Shown: one piece after another, positions 1 through 11,451 of the stretch
Numbering within the stretch: position 1 is the first letter of the stretch
How the letters are laid out: every line of letters starts with the position of its first letter
From: Numida meleagris
Lineage: Eukaryota; Chordata; Aves; Galliformes; Numididae
Length of the DNA stretch: 64,000 nt
Assembly: GCF_002078875.1 (NCBI RefSeq)
Contig: NC_034409.1
Span: forward strand, 11,751,399 to 11,815,398
Reading direction: 5' to 3'
Position numbers and translations under genes: made by a program
The notes under the pieces: model-generated
Databases searched by the model: none
Told to the model about the DNA's origin: nothing
What the model saw: the letters and a program-made list of their open reading frames with translations, nothing else

Positions 1-2781
1 AGTAGTATTCGATAGGCTACATTACTACTGATTCTTGGTATTGATTTTGTATTGATTAAACAATTTGTTCTTATTTAAGAATATCTGTAAAATAGAATGT
101 TTTGTTAGGGCATGAAAAAGTTGACTAGCAGAAAAAGAATGCCAAAAGTTTAAAGTAGTGCCTGCAGTACATTCTATTACTGATTAATAACTACTATTTC
201 TTATACACTGTTGGAACAACTTAATACTCTATATATGAAAACTGCTGCCTGCACCATCACTTGAAATAAAATGAGACTCATTTACAAGACAAAAATCCAC
301 CATTTCCTTGTAAATCTCAGGGAGTATTAGACAAGCAATCAAGATCTATAAACTAACCAAGGTCTCAGCTCTCATTTAGGGGACACCATAGAAAAATTAC
401 AGTCATCCTACTATCCTTTTGCAATGAGAAGTTTTTTCTGGATCATATTTTAGTGAACTAGCAAGCCAGAAAGATTCACAGAAAAAATATCCTGTTTGTA
501 TTTTGTGCTTGCTAGGCTATAAGGATTTTTTAGCAACAGTACTAAAAATTTAGTGCTTAAAAATGATATTTGTCAAATTTCATATCAGAAGGTAAGATAA
601 CATTCTGAAACTGAAAGGGTTGAATGAATGTATGCAGGATTTTGTTATATGTAACCTTTGACACTAGAATTTTGTCTTACTGGAAAGCGGGTGCAGTGAG
701 GTAAGCTGAGATATTAGAAATCTTGACATGCATGTCAAAAATGGGTTTCTCTTCATGTAAGAAGTTGATCCCCAGACTAAAGAAAAATACAGTAGAAGAA
801 AAAGTAGGATTAGTCCCTTAATGTTGGGTCTGACAACTGGATGAAGGCCTGGCACTCTGGAAAATAGGCAGCTGTAGCTGGCTAAATTCTGAGGAGATGG
901 TAAACTATGTGCTTTGGGTGCCAACTTACAATTGTACATAAGATAAAATTTCTGGCTGAAGTATCACTAAAGGTTCAGCTTTTAGTATTATTTATGACTT
1001 TAGCATATATAAACTGCAACTGTTCATTTGTACTTTAACATTTTCTGTTGCCATAGCATAGGATGTAAGACCTAGAAAATATTAAACCTGTACTTCTAGA
1101 TGTGATATTCTCTATTGATACCAATAGATTTAGGGTTAGATTTAGATTTTAGATTAGATTTGACTTCCATGTGGCGTTCACTGTCAGTGCCTATAGAGTG
1201 AGTGGCATTATTTGATCTGCCTCAGATCTTTGAGGGTGTAAAATATCAGAAATAACAATTGCATAATAAAGAGCAAGTGGCATGGTAGTAGTTGTGGTTT
1301 GCTTTCCTCTTTCAATGTGTATGGAAATAAGACCTGTCTTTTTCAGCCACTCTGAAATCTCCCCAGGAAAGAGATTCTTCCGTAGCTCAGCATACTTTGT
1401 GGCCTCACATTCACCTCCAGCCTACAAACTTTTTCTGCAGAGAGTAACTTCAGACAGGACTATTCTTCATCCGCAGTTGCCACATTATGTAGTCACCTAT
1501 ATATTAGTCCATGGTGCAGCTTAAGACTATAATGTGTTGCTGGTGTTCGAATATGTTTAAAGTTGTATAAAAATTTGATGTCCTCTGCTTCTCTACAGGA
1601 TATATGTCTTTTTTTTTTTTGAGAATATGTGGGCTTTAGCCTTCAGACCTCACATTTTATAATGTATGATTTTCCTACCATGTACTGAGAAATGCTGTGA
1701 CTGGAAGGGGATTTCTGGCAGAAGGTGCCTTGGAGACAATATAAGCGGTTCTCACAGCATTTCAACAGTTTGACTGTGTTTTCATTGAAAGCCAAATGTT
1801 TTTTTCTGTCTGAATCTTCTAAAGCACATTACATGGGTGTTTTCTGTGTTGTGAAGGGAGAAAGAAAGGCTGCCTCTGATTCCTAGGGAGGTCATTGCTG
1901 AAGATGCACTCAGAAATCCATATATCAGAGTAAACCTACAAAAGCCAGTGTTAAAAGAGAGATGTGAAATATATTTACAGAACTCCACCACCTTTTTAAG
2001 AAGAAAGAATGCTTGCATGCTGTCAAATCCACAAAATTGGTGGTTGAGCTCAAGAATGAACTTTTTACTTCACCTTTCTTATCTGCCTTACCCATTTGTA
2101 TCTTCTGTCAATTGCTTGTAATTTATTTTTTAATTGGCCTTCATCTTCAGACTTAGGAGGGGAGATGGAAGTACATGCAGATAAATATAGATGTGGAAAT
2201 CATATACATATCTTTCTTACTTTCCTTACTTACTTTCCTCTCATAATGTAATCACAAAACCTTATTTTCCATAAGAAATCCACCTAAAAATTACTATGAG
2301 TTATACCGATGGATCTCCACTGACTTTTGGGAATCATTCTTGATTTATATCAGTCTGAGAGTTAATTAAACTCTGAGCCTTAATGAGATAATTTAAGTAC
2401 AGATCCTGCAAGGGCATAGCATGTGGCTTTGTACAGGTGAACAATTCCATTGAACAGGCTCAGATTATTCACCTTGGAAGTATTTGCAGCATCAGGTATT
2501 TAGTTACAATTTCAAGCTTTGACTAACCTCTTTAAGCTTTAAAGAGAATCTGTATCATTCAAATGTGTTTAATACTTGAAAGAATATTAGTAATTGCAAC
2601 TATTATGACTATAGTGAAAATTTATATGGCTGCAATCATGATAATTTCTGATTCAGAGTTACTATAAAGTAAGTTTTGTAACAGTACACAGTGTACAAAA
2701 ATGCCATATCTGAGTCAGAGACTCAGAAATATGTTAAAACAACAAAATTACAATGTGTGATATAATACTTCTACTGCATAT
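1..2781. other. AT-rich non-coding stretch
   Basis: No gene or recognisable transposon seen. Low-complexity spots are an imperfect ATTTAGATT-type repeat at about 1126-1163 and a T-run at 1609-1620. Open frames here are under 100 codons, have no plausible start context and show no protein-like composition. Confidence 0.6.
2710..2726. promoter_or_regulatory. Short palindrome containing an AP-1-like TGAGTCA
   Basis: CTGAGTC and GACTCAG form a 7-bp inverted repeat around a 3-base centre, and the left half contains the AP-1 consensus TGAGTCA. It lies about 55 bp outside the LTR that follows. Sites this short arise by chance, so only the motif is certain, not a function. Confidence 0.2.
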
Positions 2782-3686
2782 TCCATGGTGGTTTCACACT
2801 AATGTCTAGATAAACTCCACCACATTGCTTTCTCACTCCCACTGCTTAAAGGAAGAAGGGAAGAAGGTACAATAGAAAAGGGCTTAAGGGTTGAGATAAA
2901 GACAGGGAGACTGCTCACGAATTACTGTCATGGGTGAAACAGACTTGATGTAATGAGATTAATATAATTTATTGCCTATTATTAACAGACTAGAGCAGTG
3001 AGAAACTAAAAGCTAACTTAAAATACTTCCCCCCCTCTCCATAATGCCTCTTATACATTCTCACCCCAAGCGGTGCGGGGGAACGGGGAATGAGAGCTGC
3101 AGTCAGCTGTAATGCTTCATCTCTGCTACTCTTTTATGGTCACTCTCTGCCCCTGCTCTGGCATGGCTTCCCTCTCACAGGCTGCCATTGTTCCTAAACT
3201 GATCCCAAGTGGGCTTCCCACAGACTGCAGCTTCTCAAACACTGTTCTAACATGGGTGCGTACCACTGGACCCATCCTTCAGGAACTGCTTCATCATTCT
3301 CCCCACAGGCACCAGCCCTCCTGCCCCACCGTGAGCTCCTCTCCACAGGTTGGAGCTCCAGCCCACAGCAGCCCCTGTGGGGGCTCTCCATGGGCTGTGC
3401 CTCCTTCAGGCCAATTCCACTGCTGCACCGTAGGCTCCTCCATGGCTGCACATGGAGATCTGCTGTACGTGGTGTCCATGGGCTGCGATGGGACAGCCTG
3501 CTCTACCATGGGCTGCAGGGAACTTCTGCTCCACATCTAGAGCACCTCATGCTCTCCCAGAGCACAACTAGTGTCACTCATGGCTCATCTCTGACCAGCA
3601 GTGGTTGCTTTTTTGAAGCCTCCTGGAGCTTGCTCTCATCTGACATGGAGCAGTTTCTGAGCCCTTCTCACAGAAGACAACCTCTC
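2782..3686 (-). mobile_element. Avian endogenous-retrovirus LTR, probably a solo LTR
   Basis: About 0.9 kb, GC-richer than its surroundings. It matches, from memory and in the same order, a common avian LTR layout: a GGTTGAGATAAAGACAG block (about 2889), an ATTACTGTCATGGG block (about 2920), an A/T-rich stretch, a GCGGTGCGGGGGAACGGGG block (about 3070), a series of degenerate CCATGGGCTGC/CTCCA units (about 3380-3540), and a distal TCTGACATGGAGCAG...TTCTCACAGAAG block (about 3637-3676). The minus strand carries an AATAAA polyadenylation hexamer (2968-2973), which favours antisense orientation. No gag, pol or env remnant adjoins it, so a solo LTR left by recombination is the simplest reading. 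The open frames inside (3112-3540, 3252-3755) are by-products of the GC-rich repeated units. Assignment to an ERVL-like class is tentative and orientation moderately sure. Confidence 0.65.
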
Positions 3687-6600
3687 AAAAATAAATACAT
3701 AAATAAATATAAGTCCTGCAGTGCATTTGAAGAAGGGAGAACATTCTGTTCCTGAGAAGTGGGAAAGTTGCTGCAAGAGCAAATGTCACTTTAAAAGAAA
3801 AAGACAATTTGAAGTCTAGGAAAGGAAAGATGGACCAGTAATAACTGACATACAGAAGAGAAGAGGAAGATAATTCGTGTAAAATGAAAGTGCAAAGTGA
3901 TTTTTATCTTTGTGGTCTTATGGACTGCTCACGGCCGAAGAGAGACTGGCTGCGTCAGGGTCTGTTGCTCTCCAAGGTGCTGAAGAGAGATGACCTCCGA
4001 GACTAAACAGGGAGAGGAGCAGGTTGAAGAGTAAGAGGAGACATTTAAATTGGAGACGAAGTGAGTAAGACCAAAATTCCCGAAGAACTTGAAATATTGG
4101 ATTAAATTGTTTATAGGAAGCTAAATCATACAAATATTATATTTTTGGTACATTTTATTTATTTAATTATTGGATTTGAGATTGTGTTTAGTCACATACC
4201 TTGTGACGTTGCACTAAGGTTCTTATTGCTAATGTGTATCTGTGTTTTTGCATACTCATGTGCAATATTTAGAAAAGATTTGTTCTACTAATACAGGCTT
4301 CCATTGTAGCATTCCTTGTGAATTAGATCTAATCAGTGATATACTTCCATTCTGCTACTCATACTGAGTTAATTCCCTCTTCCAGTGGGCAAGCATGCTG
4401 CAGAGTGTTTCATTTACTTGTCATGGTGAGATCAAGAAATCTATTGTTAATTATTATGGTTTCAATTCCCAACTCAGCTGCCTGTGTCAGATGTGCCATT
4501 GTGTGTGTATTTGACTGTTTATGAGTAAATGGAATATTACTACATGCTTTATGAATGTGAGGCTTCTTTTAGGCAAACTCTTCCAGACAGAAACATTAAT
4601 AATGGTACAAAAAAAAAAAAAAAATCTGACAGTTTCTTACACAACTATCCAGTAACTGATTTAAATACAAATTTGAAATTATCACTTACATGTGTTCATG
4701 GAGGAATTTACATATGTAATTTTTCAGACTTTTAAAATGTACTTAGTATACAAAAAAATATTTTAAAACAACATATGAATAAAAAGATTGATTAAATACT
4801 ACTAGTAATAACATTTACATGTTTCTATTAACTAGAAAATGGTACTACATATATGTAAAATTATGAAAATATAGCAAAAAAATAGTATAATTAAGAGTAT
4901 CTAATCCATCAAGTGTCTATCATACTTCATATTTACAAATAGATACATTTGTATTTGTGTTTTTCAATAATTTCATTATAGCTTTTTGTTAAGAGCTACT
5001 GATTTAAGCAAAAAAAAAAAAACAAACATAAGAATTTAAGTTTAAACTTCTAACCTGTGTAGCTCCCAGTAAGTCCCACACATTGGGAGTTTTAGAATGT
5101 AAGTGTAATGTATTTCCTTTTCATATGACATGGAATAAAACAAGTAACAAATTTCAATTCTTAAGTCTCTCCAGAACAATCATGTTCAAAGTTTAAAATC
5201 AGCCATTTCATGGTAAAATTCTTGTTCACTAAAGAGATATAAAACTCACAGTCCCTTGTAAGTAACTACAGGATTTAAAATAATAAATGTGGTACCATTC
5301 TGTAAGTGCTGAACTATGGAGTCGTAAGGAAACTATCAGCACGAGTATAGTTACAGATACAGAAGGACATTCCAGAATTAGCTTTGAATAAAATCGATCA
5401 TGTGCTGTAAACCCAGAGCAGGTAGAGCTTTGATTTTTGTAAGCAGTGCCACAAGTGTTGCGTAATTATGCTGCTGTTTAATAAAGACTTTGGCATCTCC
5501 ATACAATGCTTATTCTCTGGGAAGAAGGGAAGAGGTCCTATAATAAAAGAAGTGTGCAGAATGAGTCAATCAAGTGCCACTGGAAGAAGAGGTCTGCACT
5601 GTGAATACACCAGTAATTGACATCTTGTGGATACCCCCATTGTAATCCAATTAAACTTTATTGAATTCCAACAGGGGGAAACAGTAGGGTTGCAAATCCT
5701 CACTACTGTGCTACCATAGGCCATCCTCCTTACAGGCACAGGAAACCAATTAAAAACTTACTTATCCAAAATAGCACACTTAATGAAAACACTGTCTGTA
5801 GAGGACTATAATTATCTTCTTCTCTCATCATGGGCCTGTACTTGCATTAGTACAATCTTAGGAAGAGAGAAATGGTAGAGCTATCCAAAGAAAGTTAAAT
5901 TGATATCCTCCAAAAAATACATAAAACATTTTTAAGCTTTTTCCATTGCTACCCACCTGTTTCTGTCAAAGTTATTGACATTGTGGTGCTTATCAATTAG
6001 ATTATGGCATTTGGTCTTCTGTGAAACGCGTCTCACAATTGGTTGGCAAATGAACAGGTAAGAATTCTTGTAAATGTTAGAGTGAACATTTCATCTCCCA
6101 AGCCCTCTACAAATTGAAGGGGCCTATATGCAAAATTTATATGATGGAAGTACTTTGCCTTTTCATGGATGGAATGTGTTGCATATGTATAGATTGACAG
6201 TGCAGCACTGTAGACAGCTTAGATGCAGAAGTAAATTGTGTGTGTATGTCTTTTTTTGTTAAACTGCATTAAACTTTATTCCAATTTTTGATTGGATTTT
6301 TTTGTTACTGTTTTATATGGATGGAAATTATTCAGACCAGTGATCATTAACATACATATACACATGTGTGCACATGTATATATGTGCCAAAGTCAAGTAT
6401 CTTGAGTATGCCAAAGTGTATCTTGCCAAAGTGTATCTTGAGTATGCTTTCAATGTGTACCTGAGCTCTAGGTTCTAGCCTACCAGGATATTAGCTATGA
6501 GATTTTTAAGTGGCTATACATAGTCCAAACTCTTGTTTTTATATTCTTAAAAGGTTTCCTTTAGCACTGTCTTCTTAAGCAACAAACAACGATATGCTGT

Positions 6601-6776
6601 TGTCATCAGCATTTAATAGTATCCATCCACTTGATTTCCATTTTGCTCATGCAGTTTCTTTAGAAGAGGTGTGACTCTTCTATTGATTCCACAAGTTAAA
6701 AACAGCATGAATGTCCTAGCAAGGTGGCTAATGTATTACCACCTCAACTTAAAGAATTTTGTTTCTTCTTCTTCTT
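3687..6776. other. AT-rich non-coding stretch
   Basis: No gene or transposon recognised. A GC-richer patch with several CpGs lies at about 3920-4050 (around ACGGCCGAAG) without a convincing frame. An A-run sits at 4609-4624. A short tandem duplication at about 6387-6448 is listed separately. Confidence 0.55.
6387..6448. repeat. Short imperfect tandem duplication
   Basis: The words GCCAAAGT and TATCTTGAGTATG recur two to three times in about 60 bp (CCAAAGTCAAGTATCTTG, then CCAAAGTGTATCTTG twice). This is local slippage or duplication next to an alternating CA/TG/TA run at 6350-6385. No function is implied. Confidence 0.6.
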
Positions 6777-6802
6777 CTATGATTCTATGATTCTATGATT
6801 CT
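6777..6802 (+). repeat. Orphan CR1-tail octamer repeat (ATTCTATG)n
   Basis: About three copies of the octamer that ends CR1 LINEs lie between a (TTC)n run and a T-run. The 100 bp upstream shows none of the usual CR1 3' UTR blocks (no TTGGACTAGATGATC, no GGTC-CTTCCAAC). It is either an extremely 5'-truncated CR1 insertion or a microsatellite left after the body decayed. Confidence 0.6.
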
Positions 6803-8850
6803 TTTTTTTTTTCTTATATAATTTGTCATCTGGTCTTTGAAGAAGGGAAGGTTCCCGTGCTCTCTTACTGTGTCTTCCCATAATTTGACAACACAATGCA
6901 GGAGATACGAAGGATACTGGTATTAACCTTGCTCATCATGTCTTGCTTGTTTATGTCGTTTTTTAAAAGTCAGAGATAATGACGAATTCATTCCACAGAG
7001 AGGTCTGCATTAACTGCTATCTCTAGCATAGGTCACAGCCTACGCATGTCAAATGGCTTATTTATGTCACTGGAATAGGACAAACTTTGTACCTCAGCCT
7101 TCTTTGTTTCTTTTTCCTCATGGCAACGTTTCTCCTCTGAACACAAAGGACTGTAGGTACACCCAAAAAACAAACTTAGTCGATTCCAAAATTGTAAAGT
7201 TTCTTGATTATAGTTTCTAGTATTTCTGAAGGGACAAGTTACTTAAAATACTGTCTGTGCTAATTTTGTAGTAGCTTCTTCAATTGTATAAATTATGTGC
7301 GTGACATGTATGCATGTAGATATTTTTACTCATCATTAACATTGGTATTAAGTCTCAGAATTTAACAGAGCTTTGTCTGCTTTTGCAGTGCTTTTGAAAC
7401 GTGGACTTGAAAATTCTACATCTGACGAATAATAGAAAAACAAAATCATTCATGCTTGCTTGCTGCACAAAAAAAGTCTTCATAGTCTTACGTGTTGCAT
7501 CCCTTTTCATACTGACTGGATACAGTTTTGTTTTAAGCATGCACCTTTTCTACTTGCATATAAATGAACTGTGAACAACCACAGCCTAGTTCTATGCCTT
7601 TTTTTTTAGGAATAAATTCAGCCTTAAGGCTGATGAGTATTACAAATAAAATGGAATTTTTATTGTTTTTATGTTGATATGTGCATTTGTTTACTGTTTT
7701 AAAATTAACATTGCAAATACTGAGAGTATTTCTATAATAAAGTAGACCATTAATTTATTTTCGTCATGCCTCAATAATTTGATTAGGTATGTGTTGTTGT
7801 TCAAATTAAAGCTCTAATTTTTAAAGCAGTATAATTTAAAAACACTAATTTTGCCAGGAAACCTTCAAATTCCTCTCAAGGGATTACCAAAGATAGACTT
7901 AATGATAAAAAAATGTGGTATTTACTTCTTGAGGAGCACAATATCAGTTTGTGCATTTTTATTGTGATAAGTATGTCTGCACACTCTTTCCAAAGCATAA
8001 TCATTGTCTCCATGGCTGAGACAGATTTACATCCGTATTTATTATATGATTTGGGTTAATTATACTTACATGTGTGCATATATTTCTATATATCTGTGTA
8101 TGTATACATATACCTCTTAGATGGAAGATAATCTTCCCATCTCTTCCAGTGGATTAGTCTTGTACTTATTACTGCATCAAATTCTTGCTCTTTTTATGTT
8201 GTACGTCAGCCTAGAGATTACAAGAGAGTTTATGGGAAGTCTAAAATCATTATTTTATTTCTTAGAAATTAAATTACTGTCTTTTGATTTTCATAAACTA
8301 AATAGAGCATTAGACAAGTCACTATAGCATTTCATTGTTGAAAATAAATAGTGCGCTCTGCTTTGCTAAACTGAACATTTTTGGATGCCATCATATGCAT
8401 ATGTAAGATGTGATCCTCCTGCTCTTCAGGAAATTCACTCAGTTCAACAGTAGCCCTGTGCACAGCGTGACTCAACTGCATGCTAGTTTTTGTTCACTTT
8501 AGGCTGGAAATTCTTTCAGCCCCATGCAAGAATTCTTGCAGCCCCATGATTTGCATGACATTATGACTACTGTGAGTATTTGCCTTTTCAGCAGTGACAC
8601 TTGAAGCCTATTTATTTCAATATATGTATTACGTTGACTTTATATCCAATAAGAGATTGTTACTAATTTCCAAGGTAGAAAACACTAACATGCACGCAAC
8701 TCTGTGTTATGAGTTCCAAAGAAATTTGAGTAAGAAATACTTTGTATGAGCCTTATCAGGCTTTTATCAGGATTTTCTCAGTTGAGTATATTCTATTTGA
8801 TCCATTCGAGCAAATACATTATTACACTTCTTTCACTATTACTATTTCAG
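6803..8850. other. AT-rich non-coding stretch
   Basis: Mostly unique A+T-rich sequence. There are T-runs near 6803 and 7599, and alternating TATA/CATA words at about 8065-8112. No coding or repeat family recognised. Confidence 0.55.
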
Positions 8851-8967
8851 GAGGGTGAAGTGAAAAATCTACCTTCTTCAGAGTCCCCAAAACTCACAGA
8901 ATGCTGTTTACAACTAGAAAATGAGATGTTTGAGTTGGAATTGTCTAGCTGTTTTGGCTTCATATGA
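8851..8967 (+). other. Weak candidate terminal exon
   Basis: A pyrimidine-rich tract ending in TTTCAG at 8850 is followed by 38 open codons and a TGA. The peptide is acidic and serine/leucine-rich (EGEVKNLPSSESPKL...) and matches nothing I recognise. Upstream sequence stays open in the same frame, so the start is set only by the acceptor-like site. Acceptor-plus-short-ORF pairs are expected several times by chance in 64 kb. Confidence 0.12.
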
Positions 8968-9670
8968 TACCTATGACAGTGTTCGTTAAAAAGGTGTTTG
9001 AGTGTTAGGGAGAAAGGCATTAGATATTCTTCTACAAGGACATGCTTACCTTAGCAGTACAAGTTCTAAATTTTTTTCAGCATTTAATCAAAAAAAATCT
9101 AGCACAAGCTAAACTCCATATTATATGTACATAATTATTATTATTTTATCCTAGAAAGATTGGTTTGCAAAATCTTCTATTTTTATATGTGTTAGTGGTG
9201 CAGTTAATCCGTGATATCTAGTTTAATACATTTTTCCTCAGTATCCTTAAAAAAAAAATAAATCATGTTTCCCATTTGTGTACCTTACATCATAAAAAAT
9301 GATTGTATGGAAAGTGAAGTGTGGAAAATTGAGTTCTGTGTATTGTGTTGTAGGGGCTGAACTGTGGTCTGTGAACAGATCTGCAGTTAATATGAGAAAG
9401 GTGAATGGTCATTTATGATATTATTGGAAACATTGGGAAGCACTGGAAGTGCCTGTGCTGGATGATGGATGAATGAGTAGGTTTTCTGGCTTTAACTTGA
9501 GGCTTTAAGAATCTTATGAGGCTGGGCTTAAATTTGTTCTGGAATAGTGATACATCTTTACGTTTCAAGTAAATTCAGACTGATTAAATATGAATACCTA
9601 CTTTACCCTTTCTGCCTAGTCTTGCAAATGTTTCCTGTTTCCTAACATTTTACAATAAATGTAAAGGAGA
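8968..9670. other. Non-coding stretch before the mariner element
   Basis: AT-rich unique sequence with an A-run near 9250. No gene or older repeat seen. Confidence 0.55.
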
Positions 9671-10225
9671 TGCATGGGTCGCTCTGAAAGTAATGCCTCC
9701 TATTTATTTCCATGGAAACTACAACAAAGAGCACTGTAATGTGCTTTGATAGAGCAAATTCTGAGCTACAAAACATTATTTTTCAACATGGTCACCGCCA
9801 TTAGCTATGCATTTTTGCTAGTGATGAGCAAGTGCCTGCATGCCATGCTCATAAAAATCTGCACCAGCAGAGGTAACCCACTGTCACTATCACCACTGCT
9901 GAAATGCACCACCTACCACCTCACTGTGCTCACATCCACTCACTGGTCTCCATTAACGTTCAGCAAAGTGTTGATAAATGTCAGTGGGTGCTGTTTTTTT
10001 CTGCATGGAGGAATTCGGTGACACACCCTTGCTTCATCCACACTTGCATGTCAGACAGTGTTCTATCAGACTGCCCCTCTGCTGTCATCTGTTACATGGC
10101 AACAGAATGTAACGGAAAGTTGGTGGGAAGGGACAACCTCTACTGCCATGCCACCAACATCCACTTCTGACATCATGGGCCAACATAATGAAATAGGAGG
10201 TATTACTTTTGGAGCAGCCTTCATA
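9671..10225 (-). mobile_element. Internally deleted mariner element (Galluhop-like, non-autonomous)
   Basis: Terminal inverted repeats of about 32 bp can be read at both ends: left GTAATGCCTCCTATT (to 9704), right AATAGGAGGTATTAC (from 10192). Nearly all differences between them are transitions, as expected from decay of methylated CpGs. The right end is flanked by TA, the mariner target; the left shows TG, probably a mutated TA. Read on the minus strand, broken frames resemble two parts of a mariner transposase. One is the N-terminal helix-turn-helix region (CVTEFLHAEK, then a degraded arginine/tryptophan-containing helix). Directly after it comes the extreme C-terminus (AWHAG, then remnants of the NGGD-VEK end). 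The catalytic middle with the D,D(34)D triad is absent. Autonomous relatives are about 1.2-1.3 kb, so roughly 0.7 kb is missing. It encodes no functional protein. Confidence 0.85.
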
Positions 10226-10608
10226 CATTGGGTAAAATTCTGGTCTCATTAAATCCTAATTCTTAATGATAATTGGAAGTAAAAATTATTCTGTCAAGAC
10301 TTATAGTCTTTGTTTCTTATAAGATTTGCTCAAAACTTTTTATTTGCAGTTAAACATAACTTTTGTTAAAATAACTGTTATTTTTGAAAACTTGGCAGTA
10401 ACTGGACTCCCACAGAATCTGGGACTACAGTTTCATTCATTCTCTCTTTTAGAGATTGAGCTCCAAAGCCACACACAGTGTGGTGGCTTTAATCATGGAA
10501 AGCCAGGGAATGGTGTCATTAGATGAGCCACTATTAATAAAGTCAGGTTTACATATAATGTGCCTTTTGTCAAAGATATTTGAAAATACAGTGGAATAAT
10601 ACTGACAT
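10226..10608. other. Unique spacer between mariner and CR1
   Basis: AT-rich. It contains a short imperfect hairpin at 10465-10490 with 8-bp arms AAAGCCAC/GTGGCTTT. No coding signal. Confidence 0.5.
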
Positions 10609-10978
10609 GGTCCAGTCTGGAGAAGAGGAGACTCAGGGGAGACCTTATCATTTTCTACAACTGCCTGAAGGGAGGTTGTGGCGAGGTGAGGGTTGGCCTC
10701 TTCTCCCAGTCAACAGCGATAGGACGAGAGGGAATGGCCTCAAGTTGCACCAGAGGAGGTTCAGGTTGGGTATTAGGAAACATTTATTCTCAGAAAGAGT
10801 GGTAAGAGATTGGAATAGGCTGGCCAGGAGGTGCTGAAGTCACCGTCCCTGGAGGTGTTCAAGAAAAGGGTGGTTGTCACACTGAGAGACGTGGTCTAGA
10901 GCGATCACAGGCATGGGCTGATGGTTGGACTAGATGATCTTATTGGTCTTTCCAACCTTAATGATTCTATGATTCTAC
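10609..10978 (+). mobile_element. CR1 LINE, 3'-end fragment, sense
   Basis: About 370 bp of a 5'-truncated CR1. Read in order: GGTCCAGTCTGGAGAAGAGG, the GGGAGACCTTATC block, AGCGATAGGACGAG, the CACCAGAGGAGGTTCAGGTT block, CCCTGGAGGTGTTCAAG, then the terminal GTTGGACTAGATGATCTTAT and ATTCTATGATTCTA. The preserved part spans the last codons of ORF2 and the 3' UTR; the reverse-transcriptase core is missing. Decay is moderate and all frames are broken. Confidence 0.95.
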
Positions 10979-11170
10979 GAATATGAATAAAGAGATAATA
11001 ATTGTTTTCAGTTGGGTATGGATCGTTTGCTGTTCAGATGTTAAATATGGCTTCAGCATAAATATTTAAATATTGCATTGAAAGAAAGAAACAGTTGGGA
11101 GGAAGCTGAAAGGGACTTACAGAAGCAACATAGCATGTGTTTTCCAATATGAAATACAATTATGTTTAAG

Positions 11171-11224
11171 GAATAACCCCTTACTTAGAGATAACCCCTT
11201 ACTTACGGATAACCCCTTACTTTT
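11171..11224. repeat. 18-bp minisatellite, three copies
   Basis: The word ATAACCCCTTACTTA repeats with an 18-bp period, beginning at 11173, 11191 and 11209, with only a few changes between units. It lies about 230 bp upstream of the CpG island. A regulatory role is possible but not shown. Confidence 0.85.
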
Positions 11225-11451
11225 AACTGTTACCAGTGAGAAGTTTAATTATGTATCTTTCCGCCGTGCCTGCTTTTGTGTACTGCTGGAGTAGAACTGG
11301 AAAGCAAAAGAATGCCTAGCGGTATCTCAGGGCTGTATTTTTCTCCCTGCTTTGTAATGTAAATGGCCAGTTTGAAAACCACCACGGATCCCTGCGCACC
11401 ATCCCCGAGCATCCTTTCTGTTTTTAACAGCGAGATCACCTGACCGCCACC
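11225..11451. other. Shore of the CpG island
   Basis: A transition from AT-rich sequence to the GC-rich island, with scattered CpGs and no frame of note. Confidence 0.5.

Noticed and set aside
3112..3755. 142- and 167-codon plus-strand frames rich in Pro/Ser/Cys
   Set aside because: They lie inside the LTR and follow from its GC-rich repeated units.
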